Shown: piece by piece, positions 42,721 to 53,957 of the stretch
Layout: every line of letters starts with the position of its first letter
Position numbering within the stretch: the first letter of the stretch is position 1
DNA from: Paracyclopina nana
Lineage: Eukaryota; Arthropoda; Copepoda; Cyclopoida; Cyclopettidae
Assembly (NCBI GenBank): GCA_019096065.1
Contig: JAGUCH010000002.1
Coordinates: 2,616,501-2,680,500 of the forward strand
DNA length: 64,000 nt
Direction of reading: 5' to 3'
Made by a program: the position numbers and the translations under genes
The notes under the pieces: model-generated
Seen by the model: the letters and a program-made list of their open reading frames with translations, nothing else
The model's database searches: none
What the model was told of the DNA's origin: nothing

Positions 42721-43797
42721 GGGTGATCCACTGTCATGAAAAGGAACAAATGGGGGTGGGTCATCGTTTTTGGCATATGCATTCCCAAAGAATTCTTTAA
42801 TATCACTGTCAAACTTGTAAGTCCATGTCCAGTTGAAGAAGTTTCTGCAATGCTCATGTAAAACTTTAAGTGCATAAATTGCATAACTTAGACAATTCTT
42901 ACTTGGCCAAGTGTGTATTGATTAGCTGAGGAATAAGATCGTCTTGGGATGATTCATGAGCATACAGCACATCCCTGTGGCATGCACTTCTGTTAGGAAA
43001 AATGACTTGTGTTGCTTTCTTAATACAGAAAGTCTAGCAGCTGTGATGAGCAAGTTGGAATTGAACCTCCCCTGATCAGTCCTGAAATATTTAACTTTAG
43101 AGGCTAAAGCGTCACACTTGTCAATGCTTCCCGGCCCCAAAAGATTGACATCATCAGTCACTTGGCATAGCTTTTTGCTTTCACATTCTGCATTAAGGCA
43201 ACTTTATGTTTCACCATTGGCAATTGAAAACTTAACCTTACTCTGGGCAAAAATCCCACATCTTTGATGACTCCTCGATTTTCCCCTCTCCATTTGGAAC
43301 CATGAGAATTGTTTTCACTGTATTGACACTTCCAGTTTCTAATCAGAATTAGGAAGCGTTCTTTCTCCAATTTTTAAAAGAGCAGTAGTTCACCTTTCAT
43401 GTCTGACTGTTCTCCTGGATCTTGGATCTATTACTCCCTTTTGGCGTCGAAAACAGGAAAATTATTTATGTGTTATTAAAAAAATTCTTATCTGACCACC
43501 CTTAATCTGGTGGCTCATCTTGGACATTGGCACTGTTTTCCATAACATGAACAATTTCTCGTTCAAGCAGCTCAGTTTCTGTCTGTATGAATGCTTGCTC
43601 TTTTTTAATGCTTAGTAAATTTGAATGAGTTTTCTCCAACATTTTTTTGATGGCTGAATCCAACACTTCAATATCGTCGTGTTGCACTAAATTGCACTCA
43701 AATCTCCATAACGAGTAAAGAACAAGACTAGAAAAATGGTATTCAAAATTAAAGATGCCAAGAATGTAAAATGGCTTATTCTAAATACAGCTGGCAT
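42721..43797 (-). pseudogene. Truncated duplicate of the alpha-1,3-fucosyltransferase gene
   Basis: Near-identical to the 5' half of the gene at 22.1-23.3 kb. Homology starts abruptly at 42721 (GGGTGATCCACTGTCATG), inside the exon encoding FVPFHDSGSPKGAAV, so the donor-binding catalytic half is missing. A 66-bp deletion after GTTGCACTAAATTG removes stem sequence present in copy 1. In contrast, the stem frame is open here (AIKKMLEKTHSNLLSIKKEQ) where copy 1 has lost a T twice. The signal-anchor region and upstream 250 bp are almost unchanged. It cannot encode an active enzyme. Confidence 0.88.
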
Positions 43798-44169
43798 TTT
43801 GCTGAGGCGACAGCAAAAACTGAATGTTTTCAATTTTCCATCCTACATCACTTCCTGCAACTGTGAAAAAATCTAACATTTGTTTTTTAACAGCTGATCG
43901 GCCGTGGAACATTTTCAGACAAAAGGATAGCAAAAACAAAAATACTTGGGAAAACTTGTAGCATTCAAAGAAAGGTGTTCCTGGAAAAACTTTGCTCCCA
44001 GCTTTATCTAGAATGCAAATTAAAATTGTAAATGCATGCATGGACTGGGCAATTACTGCAATACTAACTCAAATGACATGACTACTTTAATGACATAAAG
44101 AAAATCAAAAATCTTGGTTGCAACTCTGCCTTAGTTGCTATTGCAAATTCACCGCAGAAGTAAGCAATC

Positions 44170-47100
44170 ATGAAAATCATCTACATCATAATGCTTTTCT
44201 TGGTACAGCAAAATCTTGCTTTAACAAGTTTGATGTTGGAGAAGGTATACACTGGCAGCACAATTTATGATGAAAATTCTATGCCATTACCCAATGTCTT
44301 CGGGTATTATTTGAAAGACCAAGTTGTGGTTACTCTGCTCTAATTCTAAGTTTTTTGTAGGTTTGATAGGTGTGCCTACTCATTTCACAAGCACACTATT
44401 ATGCAAGGAAATGCGTCATCTTGGATGGGATTTTATTTAGACTTGCTGCACAGGTGTAATATGTTGACATCTATTCCCTTCTTTGTAGTTTCAAAAAGCT
44501 CATCATCAAATATACCTATTTATTTGGACAAAACATCACTATTAAGTGTTATGGCAGAAGAACCTTCTGTTAAAGTTGAATATTTTAATATAGACCACCT
44601 TGGCAGAAGATATTTTAATGAATTTACATTACCTAATACAACTAGCAGTGACTTTAGCATGCCTTTACCAAGAACCAGTTCCATAGAAAATTTGACAAAG
44701 TTTGTTGAGGGAGAACATGCATTCACCTCAGTTTTTGGTGGAAATGTTTACTTTTGCTTTACAGTTCATAATACTTGCTATTTGAAACCAATTGGAGCAC
44801 CTTCTGATTTGTTTCAAGAGTTCCCATTAGATGGATTGACCAACCTAAATGCAATGATTGCAATTAGCTTCAAGTTAGTATAAGTAATTTTTATAACAAA
44901 GATAATTTTGAAAATATTGAGAGCAATGAAAATGAAGATGAAAGGCTTAAGTATAACATAGTTGTTATGCATAATTTTTTTAGGCAAGATGAAACTTGGT
45001 TTTTTGGAGGCTATGCAAGGAGCAATCGAATTGATATTTTCCGTAATGGAAATATGGTTGATGGTCCCACATCTTTACCGGGAGCAGGGCTTTATAGGCA
45101 TGCTGCTGTTTTTTTCCACAAACATTTTTTGTTGACAGGCGGCTTAAATGGAGACATGTATGCTAATCAATTTTTCAATTCTTATACTAGATATTGGTAT
45201 CATAACGAAAACATGCCATCTCAAGGAATGGTCACACCTAATAAAAGTCTCATCGTTTTCATAGGAACTGTAGCGAAAGAGGCCATCAGTAATTCAGCTC
45301 ATTGATGCTAATAATTTAAAATTAGCTTCCTTGATGTTTTCGGGCTACTAAAATGTGATATTAGGAGATTTATTTTATAAAGCTTTGATTTTGATAGAAA
45401 ATCTGCCAAAAGGCTGCAAGAAAACCTGAAAAAAATCTTTTTATTTTGTCTAGATACCTTGGGCTAAAAGCATTTCTCTAAGATGCTTTCCAATAACATC
45501 AGTTGGGCACATTGGAATAGTGTTTGCCCCATATCTTCAATCTTTTTATATTTGGAGCAACTTTTGCAACCCATACTGATTGCTATTTCTTTTTAGAATG
45601 GACACCTAAAAACATAATTAAAGCTGAAAAATGAGTTTCATATGAAATAGTAGGGGATTTTTATTATGGGTGAGCCTACTGTGCATCTTTTTGAAGAAAC
45701 GCTTGGGAGTCCAGCTCAAGTTCAATTTTGATGAGTTGTGTCACTTTTTTCAAGGGTCCTTTTTTGTAACTATTGCTCAAGTTGCTTTAATGTCGTAACT
45801 CATTTTTTGCCAAGCATTGGCTTTGTGTATCCTCACTCCACCCCTAATATGCTCCTTGGATTGTTCAGCATTAATGTTCTTGTTGTGATTCTAATATGAG
45901 TTAAATTCAAAAGGTTAAGTAATCTAAGTCTTTTTTTGTAGGCCGGAAACATTCAACAGAAAAACCTATGCATATGATGTAGCTACATCTATGTGGACAA
46001 CATTGGCCAACACTTTGCCAATAGAACTTTATGGTATGGATTTATGTACTAACATTTCCAATTTCTAATAGCATATAAATTGCATTTTGCCTACCTTGAT
46101 GTTCATCTACAAACTCCTTAAGGAATCGGAAGTACATAAACTAGCTGCGTAGAGTTGTCATTCTGCATGGTTTCGACATTATGCATTCCTTAAGGAACGG
46201 TAGATGAACAGAGTATTAAGTCAAGACAAAAAACTAAAAACCACAAATGAATTAAACCCTGGATCTAAGATATGCAAACACTTTACCAAATCATTTTTTT
46301 ATTATTCAATTATTCAATGATCAAGGCATGCATTTTGGAATTCATGCATGAAGTCAAAGTTTTAGTTGAAGTTGATGCAGTGCTTTCAGAGTAGATTTTG
46401 GAGCTTTATTCGATTTGAGTAGAATCAGCAGTGCATGAAGTATTTTTAACCTTTTATATACTGTAATACGATTTCCTCGTGTTATAATTCAGTTTACCGA
46501 TCCGACTCAGCTCTTTAATGTCACATTTCTTTCTTAGTAATTTGGGGGATATTAAATACTTAACGGCCCTGGAATCAAATTTGAGGGATTTTAAGTAATG
46601 TAATGCCCCTCATATTCCATGGAACTAATCCAAATTCCAAAGAAGTTAGAAAAAAGAGAGGATCATCCAAGATTCAGACCTCAGAAAGTTGGATTGACAT
46701 TCCAATGCTCTAACCACTGAGCTATGGAAACATGATGAAAATTGCATGCTATGTATAGGACTTTACCTTAATTTAAGCCAGATAAGGAAATAAAAAAAAT
46801 GTTAAGGAATGACAGGGGTTTGAACCCTAGACTACTGAATCTAGAGCCTAACACTCTAACCATTGTGCCATAGGAGCACTACTTAAGAAATGGATTTTAA
46901 AAGTCTGTTTTATTGCTCCCAAACCACTGGATGCCAGCTTATGAGAGCCAGTGATATTCACATAGGAACTAAAAACCGAGCAGTATTTTCTAGGGCATGG
47001 GGCAGCCCGGTAACGTAATTAAAACACTCAAAAATCGTATTACAGAATATAAAATTGTATATTTTGAGCTGGGGCACGTAAAATCGGGTCATTAAATAGC

Positions 47101-48381
47101 TGACCTCGGATTTTAAAATGGAAAAACACTTGTACAATTACAGCCCTCGCAGGCTCGGGCTAGTAAAGCTGTACTCGAGTTTTCCCATTTTAAAATCCTC
47201 GCTCAGCTATTTAATGACCCTACTTAACGTGCCCCAGCTCGAAATAAATAACTATTATATACTGTAATACGATTTCCTTGTGTTATAATTCAGTTTACCG
47301 ATCCGACTCAGCTCTTTTATATCACAGTTCTTTCTAAGCAATTTGGGTTAAGTACTTAAGTACTTAACGGCCCTGGAATCAAATTTGAGGGATTTTAAGT
47401 AATGTAATGCCCCTCATATTCCATGGAACTAATCCAAATCCCAAAGAAGTTAGAAAAAAGAGATGATCATCCAAGATCCAGACCTCAGAAAGTTGAATCG
47501 ACATTACTATACTCAAAACACGGAGCTATGGAAACATCATGAAAATTGCATGCTATGTATAGGACTTTACCATAACTTAAACCAGATAAAGAAATAAAAA
47601 AAGTTAAGGAATGACTGGGGTTTGAACCCTAGACTGCTGATTCAAGAACCCAGCACTCTAACCATTGAGCCATAGGAGCACCTCTGCAAAAATGAATCTT
47701 TAAAGTCTATTTCATTGCTCCCAAACCACAGGATGCTAGCTCATGAGAGCCAGTGAAGCAACTAAAAACCGAGCAGCATTTTCTAGGGCACGGGGCAGCC
47801 CGGTAACTTCATTAAAACACTCAAAAATCGTATTACAGAATATAAAATTGTATATTTTGAGCTAGGGCACGTAAAGTAGGGTCATTAAATAGCTATTTAA
47901 TGACCCTACTTAACGTGCCCCAGCTCGAAATAAATAACTATTTTACTTGGGAGTGCATAATAATTAAATAATCCTATTTTATTTACCATTAGATGCAGCC
48001 TTGGCTGTATGGATCAAGTCTGAAGATGAGCAAGTACCAATACTTTTTGGTGGGCAAAAGGTTAATCCTACAGCCTACAACCTTGAAACTTATTCATTAA
48101 ATGTGTCAACTGGAATATGGACAGTTGAGCCAGATCTATACATGAGACATGTATCGCGTTCATTCATTAGTCCTTATGTACAAATGGTAAATGGAGGTGT
48201 TTTTGCTAGTGGATTAGACTTTGGGACAAATTACAAAACTCATTACATACTTTATTTGGAAAAATTTGGAAAAAACTGGAAGGTCATGGGTTCTAGCGTA
48301 ATGCAGGGTGGAAGCACCTCAAGCTTGCCATTTATAGCTTATGCATTAGAGCTACCAAAATATTTTACAACAAATCCATAA
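44170..48381 (+). CDS. Secreted kelch-type protein, array copy 2
   Basis: Exons 44170-44303, 44361-44873, 44984-45157, 45942-46033 and 47993-48381 give 433 codons with exactly the exon lengths of copies 1 and 3. It has the same signal peptide, the same unnamed exon 2 domain, and kelch-like blades (WFFGGYARSNRIDIFRNGN, HFLLTGG, YAYDVATSMWTTLANTLP, PILFGGQK, ETYSLNVSTGIWTVEPDLY). It differs from copy 1 at about 22 of 160 exon 2 residues although flanking non-coding DNA is almost unchanged. Exon 5 is closer to copy 4 in one block (PILFGGQKVNPTA). Intron 3 lacks the foldback element; intron 4 holds a 111-bp MITE and duplicated tRNA/hairpin repeats. Intact frame, unknown function, predicted secreted. 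Confidence 0.88.
46100..46210. mobile_element. 111-bp inverted-repeat MITE in intron 4 of kelch copy 2
   Basis: Ends TGTTCATCTAC and GTAGATGAACA are inverted, and each is followed inwards by a CTCCTTAAGGAA/TTCCTTAAGGAA box. Copy 1 continues differently after the shared GCCTACCTTGATG, so it is an insertion. No coding capacity; superfamily unknown. Confidence 0.65.
46440..47940 (-). repeat. Duplicated tRNA-module/hairpin repeat, inverted relative to copy 1
   Basis: Two tandem versions (about 46440-47240 and 47250-47940) of the repeat at 30.0-30.8 kb, here on the minus strand. tRNA-like modules (minus): 46880-46805 and 46745-46675 in the first, 47688-47612 and about 47540-47480 in the second. 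The first ends in a full hairpin (47059-47248). In the second the hairpin loop is lost, leaving a 68-bp palindrome at 47859-47926. Confidence 0.7.
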
Positions 48382-48734
48382 ATGACAATTTTTAAACTTT
48401 GATTGTAAATTCAATTATGTTGAAATAAAATAGGGCTATTTTCTACATCTCCATATACTTTCATGTAGCTTCTATTCAAGTATCTTCACTCCAAGTAGCA
48501 AATGCATTGGCAGAACTCCTACCTTTGGATCGACAACTTATTGTCCATGGATAGACCAGAGTTGTAAATAGAATGAGTATAACGCTCTTAACTGAGCTAA
48601 CGTCAACAAAGCTTGAGAGCATCCAAAAGCTCCTATGAGAATTGCTAAAATAATTCATAAAAGAGAGCTTAAAATAAAAAAATAACCGCGCTTTTTTGCC
48701 TACAAGTAAAAAACAAGAAAATTGAAGGGTACAT

Positions 48735-48996
48735 ACTAAATACCGCACACAAACGCAACGACACTACTAAATACCGCACACTACTTTTTATATTATATTA
48801 CATCTATGAACTTATGGAAATGGCTGGAGGAAAGCACAAATTGTTTCTTAAGTGACTAGAAACACGAGTAAGCATGAATACTTGTGTGAATCCCGATAGC
48901 TCAATCAGAATCTTTTTAATCTTTTTTTTTCTTCCTTTTTTGCTGTTTTAAGTGTGTGCGGTATTTAGTATGTTTGCCTACTAAATACCGCACACT
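48735..48996 (+). mobile_element. MITE related to the ISL2EU-like element
   Basis: Starts ACTAAATACCGCACACAAACGC after AT, has two outer 16-mers, an AT-rich interior shared with the copy at 41.3 kb, and ends in the hairpin GTGTGCGGTATTTAGT-ATGTTTGCCT-ACTAAATACCGCACAC. Apart from having two instead of three outer 16-mers it is the same design as the two end units of the autonomous element. The empty site is visible in the other duplicate at 31702 (GGGTACATACTACCCC). Confidence 0.8.
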
Positions 48997-49012
48997 GCAA
49001 TATACTGTATAT

Positions 49013-49257
49013 TGTAGCAGGGATCGCGTCGGCCTACGGGTCGACCGCTCGCTGCGCGCGCTTGCCTCAGGCGCGCGGTAGTACAACGAGTAGTATAGTG
49101 TAATCATCAGTAAAGGAAATAAATTCACCGCATTGACATGTGATGTCTGCGGCCCAAGATCGACCTCTGCTAGCCTTCCAGGCCCTTCCCCGCTAGACGT
49201 AGCCTAGATCCGAGTAGTGGCTTGATAAGTCACAGTTGTATATCTCGACCTACTACA
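49013..49257 (+). repeat. 5' LTR of gypsy element 2
   Basis: 245 bp bounded by TG...CA. The first nine bases TGTAGCAGG equal those of element 1, but the rest differs. The probable primer-binding site TGGCGCGGGTCG starts two bases after its end. Confidence 0.7.
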
Positions 49258-49572
49258 GATGGCGCGGGTCGTTGGACCTGTGATTTCATCACACCACTAC
49301 TAAGTACATCCTGCCAGAAACTAAGTGCTAAGTATACAATATAAAAAGGGAAATAATGTGCTGCTCAATGCTCGAAAGTCAACTGCCACATGTGAACCTA
49401 CGTGCAAGCCACGAGTAAAGAGATTGTAATGCTGAAAGCATAAGAAGGCAGTTGACTATAAAAGATGCTGATGGCAAGAATAAAAGCTCAGACCAGAGCA
49501 ACAAAAAGGGACAGAAATCACTCTGCAAAGGTTGCAGCTGCAGGTGATTAAATAACAATCAAATAGCAATTA

Positions 49573-49666
49573 ATGTGGGGGGACAATGGTCGAATGGTCA
49601 GGACTGCTAACACCAGTTGCAAACCATTTAGATTCCAGTGAATGTTGGAGCCGGCCACCCCACAAA
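49573..49666 (+). repeat. tRNA-Ser-like relic in the leader of gypsy element 2
   Basis: GTGGGG at the start can pair with CCCCAC at the end. A D-arm-like GGTCGAATGGTCAGGA is followed by ACTGCTAACACCAG, which resembles the GACTGCTAATCC anticodon arm of tRNA-Ser(GCT). No good T arm is visible, so this is a relic or chance resemblance. Confidence 0.35.
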
Positions 49667-50108
49667 AATGTGCAAATAAAAGGGGTGGAGTAGAAGGAGT
49701 AAGCTAATCACATGGTGACCAAATGACCCGGCGATCTGGTCAACAGCTGCAAGCTATCATGAGCGGTCACCATGTGACAATCATTGTTCAAATAAACAGA
49801 TGTGACATCTGTTTATGTGACACCGGCGTGGCATTTTGGTGGTCAGTTAATAATATTAATCAATGTCACGCCACCCCTTTGCAGCAGATCCTGTGAGCGC
49901 GGTGGCGGATATATAAAGCCACGCTGGTGGGGAATAGCTATCAGTTCCTTTTGAGCTTTCCCCCGGATAACAGTAATAGCAAAACACTTGCAATTAGAAT
50001 AAGCCACCATGGTAATTATAACTAAGTCACACTCTCATCGCAATTGTAGCTTACTCTTCTTCCCCATATATATAGTCCCAGCCATCAGCACAAGATATAG
50101 CTGCTGCG

Positions 50109-50483
50109 GTGACCCAAGAGGTCAACCGCCAAATGAGGGCGAACGTTGCAATCCAGCGTCGACCCCAGCAACTCCAACTGCTCCGCGAGACGAACAACCG
50201 ATCCTTCCAGCAATGGCGCATGCATATTGAGGCCCAATTCGACAGCTCGGCGGAGCCCGAACTGACCAAGAAGACCCTGATCAAGGCATCCATTGTAGGC
50301 CTTGCACTGGAGATGATCAACTCCATTGACAAGAAGCCCGACGACGCCTACACCTGGGAGGCGCCAAAAAACAGAGCCAGCCGGTCCCAAGGGACCGGTC
50401 ACCAACTGAACCCTCCATCACCTCGCCAAACACATTCACGTCCGCCAAGGCCAAATCATTCCTCGCCCATATTTCCAAAATAA
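50109..50483 (+). CDS. gag: Short gag-like frame of gypsy element 2
   Basis: 124 codons just upstream of the protease region. QQWRMHIEAQFDSSAEPELT and KKTLIKASIVGLALEMINSI resemble the capsid-like part of element 1 gag (WLTFSHHVEATF..., KLEVKHAMVGVAHRTVNKVE). The Pro-rich end (SPRQTHSRPPRPNH) overlaps the point where the protease frame starts. It is much shorter than gag of element 1 and lacks a coiled coil, so it is probably internally deleted. Confidence 0.55.
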   Translation: MTQEVNRQMRANVAIQRRPQQLQLLRETNNRSFQQWRMHIEAQFDSSAEPELTKKTLIKASIVGLALEMINSIDKKPDDAYTWEAPKNRASRSQGTGHQLNPPSPRQTHSRPPRPNHSSPIFPK

Positions 50484-50489
50484 ACAAAT

Positions 50490-53400
50490 CTTATGTATCC
50501 GAAGTTCCGATCCGAATTAACAACGTAAAGGCAAGAGCCCTTATTGATAGCGGGAACACGTGGAGATCTGTCATCTCCTCCACACTCGCAACAAAGCTGG
50601 GTTTCTCCAAAAACCAACTCTCGCTCGCCTTTGGCCCGGGAAACCGTCAACACAGCCGGCCAAAACCAATCGCTGGAGATATTGGGCAAAGTGCCCAAAG
50701 CTCTTATGCTCCACATTGGTACATACCCGCAACCTTTCAAGTTCCGGCCAGCCGTCATAGCCAACCTGGCAATGGACATCAATCTGTCAGGGCCCTTCAT
50801 GAAAGCCCACGACATCGATCAGCTCCATAGTGCCAACTCCTTGCGCATTCGAGGACGAATGATCAAGTTGGCAGGGGGGACACTCGACAAAAACGATAAC
50901 CGCGCAATCGATGTCCACGCAGTCTATGTGCAGGGCGAGGCCACGGTGGCCCCAATGTCCTGTTGCGCCATCCCTGCAAAGATCCCCACCTGGCACCAAT
51001 CACCACACACGGATGGAATCATCGAGGGATTGGGGGACTTAATGGAAGCCACCGAGCTCCACCCGTGGCAGCGAGCACTCATTCGGCCGGACGAGAAAGG
51101 CAACTGCGTTGTCGGGGTTATCAACACTACAGCGGAGCCCCTCCTCATCCGTCACAATACCCGGTATGGACAGGTTGAGAGTTTGAGACGAGTACCAACC
51201 GTAGCCAAGCTGGCGGCTGGTAGCTACGTGGCCAAGCTCGAGGGGGCCCAAACTAGGGCCCAAGGCCCTTACACAGCGGAAATGGCTCAAACCTTCATTC
51301 AGGAGTTCGAATTGGAGAACAACGCCCTCTTAAACACCCCTCAACAGCTGAAGGCCCGTACCTTGGCACTGCTACTACAATACCAGGACACCTTCAGCCT
51401 CGACGGATCCTCGGGCCAGACTGACCTGGCCGAGCACGGCATCGATGTCATCCCGGGCACCCAACCCATCAACATTCGCTGGAGGCCTATCAACCTGCAC
51501 CTGCAGAAGTCACTGGAAGAGCAAGTCCAGAAATGGCTTAAGGAAGGTATCATTGTCCCTATACAGTCACCTTTGTGCGCACCCCTGGTCCCGGTCACTA
51601 AGAAGAACGGAAAGACCAGGTGGTGCGTTGATTATTGCGCCCTCAACAAGGTGACCATCGTCGACACGCACCCTATCGGCGACATTCGGGACAACCTCAA
51701 TCGGTTGGCCCACTCGCAGGTATTCTCCACCTTGGATACCACGGGAGCGTTCCACCACTTCCCTGTGCGGGCTGAAGGTGTGCCCAAAACGGCCTTCGCC
51801 GCCAACAACTCCACATACGCATTTGCCTACATGCCTTTCAGGCTCACCAACGCGCCCTGAACATACGCGCGCCTCATCCAGCGGGTGTTGGAAGGGATCC
51901 CTTATGACATCGCCCTGCCGTACCTCGACGACATGCTGATCCACAGCCGCGACATGGAGTCCCACTTCGACCACCTGCGGCGGGTACTGGACGCTCACCA
52001 GCCAGCTGGTCTCAAGTTACAGCCATCCAATTGCCACCTGTTCCGCCGCCGTATCACATACTTAGGGCAAGTCATCTTTCCCGAGGGCCTTTCCTTGGTT
52101 CCCGAATATATCGACGTGTTCAGGAAATGGCCCCTGCCGCGCACCCGGCGGCAGCTGCGCATCTTCCTCGGAAAGTGCGGCTACTACCGATCCTTCATCA
52201 AGGACTACCAGAAGGTTGCCAAAGCCCTGACGGACAAGCTCAGCAAGGAGGAGGACGTCCCCGACACGGCCGAGTTCGAACCGCCCTTGGAATACGTCGC
52301 TGCCTTTGAGGAGCTCAAGAAGCGACTCTGCACGGCACCTAACTTGGCCTTTCCTGACTTCGAGAGCCCCCAACCGTTCATCCTGGATACTGATTGGAGC
52401 GGAGACAACCAGTGCATGGGGGCTGTCCTGTCCCAAGTGCAAGGAGGAAAGGAGCAGGTTATGCTCTTCAGGGCCAAGAAGCTGACAAGGAGCCAGGCTA
52501 ATTACTCTGCCACCCAAGGGGAACTCGCCGCCGTCATCATCTGGCTATGCAAATGGCGGTACTACCTCCAGTACAGACCCTTTATACTCCGCACGGATCA
52601 CGCCGCCCTGCAGTGGATCCTCACCATGGAGGATCCCCGCAGCATGCTCGCCCGATGGCTGGAAACCATTAGCCAGTTTGACTTTAAGGTGGTCCACCGA
52701 GCGGGGACCAAGCATGCCAATGCCGATGCCCTCAGCCGGGCTGAGCACGTCACTGACACTGAAGGGACTGACGTGTCCATCAAGAGCTGCGCAGGCGTCC
52801 AAGCTGTGGTAGCCTCCACCGAGGCCGCCCTTGACGTTGCCAACACGGCAGGATGGATCCAAGGACAGACCGAGGACGAGGACCTGCAGCTCATCCGGCG
52901 GCTGATCAGCCAGCAGAGCCGACCAGGCCCGGAGCATAAGGAGGCAGCCTCCCATCGGGGCAAAATCCTGTTGGGCCTCTTTGACAGCCTCTACCTGGAT
53001 GACCAAGGCTTGCTCAAGTACAAGAAGGAGGAAGGGCAGGGCCACGAGACCCGCCACCCGGTCGCGGTTCCCCAATCATCCGAAGAAGGCTTAGTGAGGC
53101 ACGTCCACAAAACCATGGGTCACCAGGGCAGAGATACCACGGTTGATCGGGTCTCCCGCCGATTCTACATGCCAAATGCCACCCGGGTGGCTGCTGAGGT
53201 CGTAGCGACCTGCCGCATCTGCCAGAAGCATCAGCCAGAGGCCGATGACCAGCGGCACTCGTTGCATTCCCACCGGACAGGTTACCCCTGGCAGCGGGTC
53301 GCCATCGACTACGTGGGGCCAATCAAGCCCCCGGTCGACGGCCATCAGTACCTGTTCACCGCACGCGACCTCTTCAGCCGGTGGATAGAGGCTTTTCCTT

Positions 53401-53957
53401 GTGCTTCGGCCAATGCCGACACGGCCGTGAGGTTCCTGACCTCCAAAATCATCCCACGCTATGGGCTGATGGAAAACCTTCACTCCGATCGGGGCACCCA
53501 CTTCACCGCTGCCCTGTTCCAACAAGTCGCCAAAGCACTGGGCGTCCGGCACTCCACCACGCCAGCCTACAATCCCAAGTCCAACTGGGTCGAACGAGCT
53601 CACCGGGACCTCAATGGCCTCCTGGCCAAGCTTGTTTGCGGGCGACTGTCCCGCTGGAAGGAAGTACTACCGGTCGCCCTGTTATGCGTACCACTAAATG
53701 CCGCATGACCGGTTACGCTCCATACGAATTGCTATTTGGAAGATCCGCCACCTCACAACTGGACCTGCTGTTCGGGGACCTGCAGCCGCGACTGAAAGAG
53801 GCCTCCGAGGCTGGGCAAGTTGCCCAAGCCCTCAAAGCCGGGATCCAGGCAGCCCACAAATGGGCCAGGAGGAACATGGCCACCTCGATCAACCGGCAAA
53901 GAATGGCCTATCACAAGGACAAGACGACTTACGTCCCGGGGCAACAAGTGTGGCTGT
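50490..53957 (+). pseudogene. pol: Pol of gypsy element 2: protease, RT, RNase H, integrase, two breaks
   Basis: Protease ALIDSGNTWRS (about 50537). RT: VPVTKKNGKTRWCVDYCALN (about 51590), FSTLDTTGAF, AYMPFRLTNAP, an in-frame TGA at 51858-51860, then PYLDDMLIHSRDMESH with intact YLDD. RNase H is complete (ILDTDWSGD, TQGELAAVI, RTDHAALQWI). Integrase has the HHCC finger (HVHKTMGHQGR, CRICQKH), AIDYVGPIKPP, LHSDRGTHFTA and NPKSNWVERAHRDL. A one-base shift near 53688 moves the end (GYAPYELLFG ... GQQVWL) into another frame. The sequence is lost at 53957, before a GPY/F module. Without the TGA and shift it would read through from protease to integrase. Confidence 0.88.

Larger units (their letters stand above)
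49013..53957 (+). mobile_element. Ty3/gypsy LTR retrotransposon 2 (truncated, no env)
   Basis: 5' LTR 49013-49257 (TGTAGCAGGGATCGCG ... CTACTACA), followed by TGGCGCGG (49260) as in element 1. It carries a short gag-like frame, protease, reverse transcriptase, RNase H and integrase in the Ty3/gypsy order, then stops in the integrase C-terminal region where unrelated tandem repeats begin. No env or 3' LTR. It is GC-rich against an AT-rich host. Shared LTR start and primer site show it belongs to the same lineage as element 1. Confidence 0.85.
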
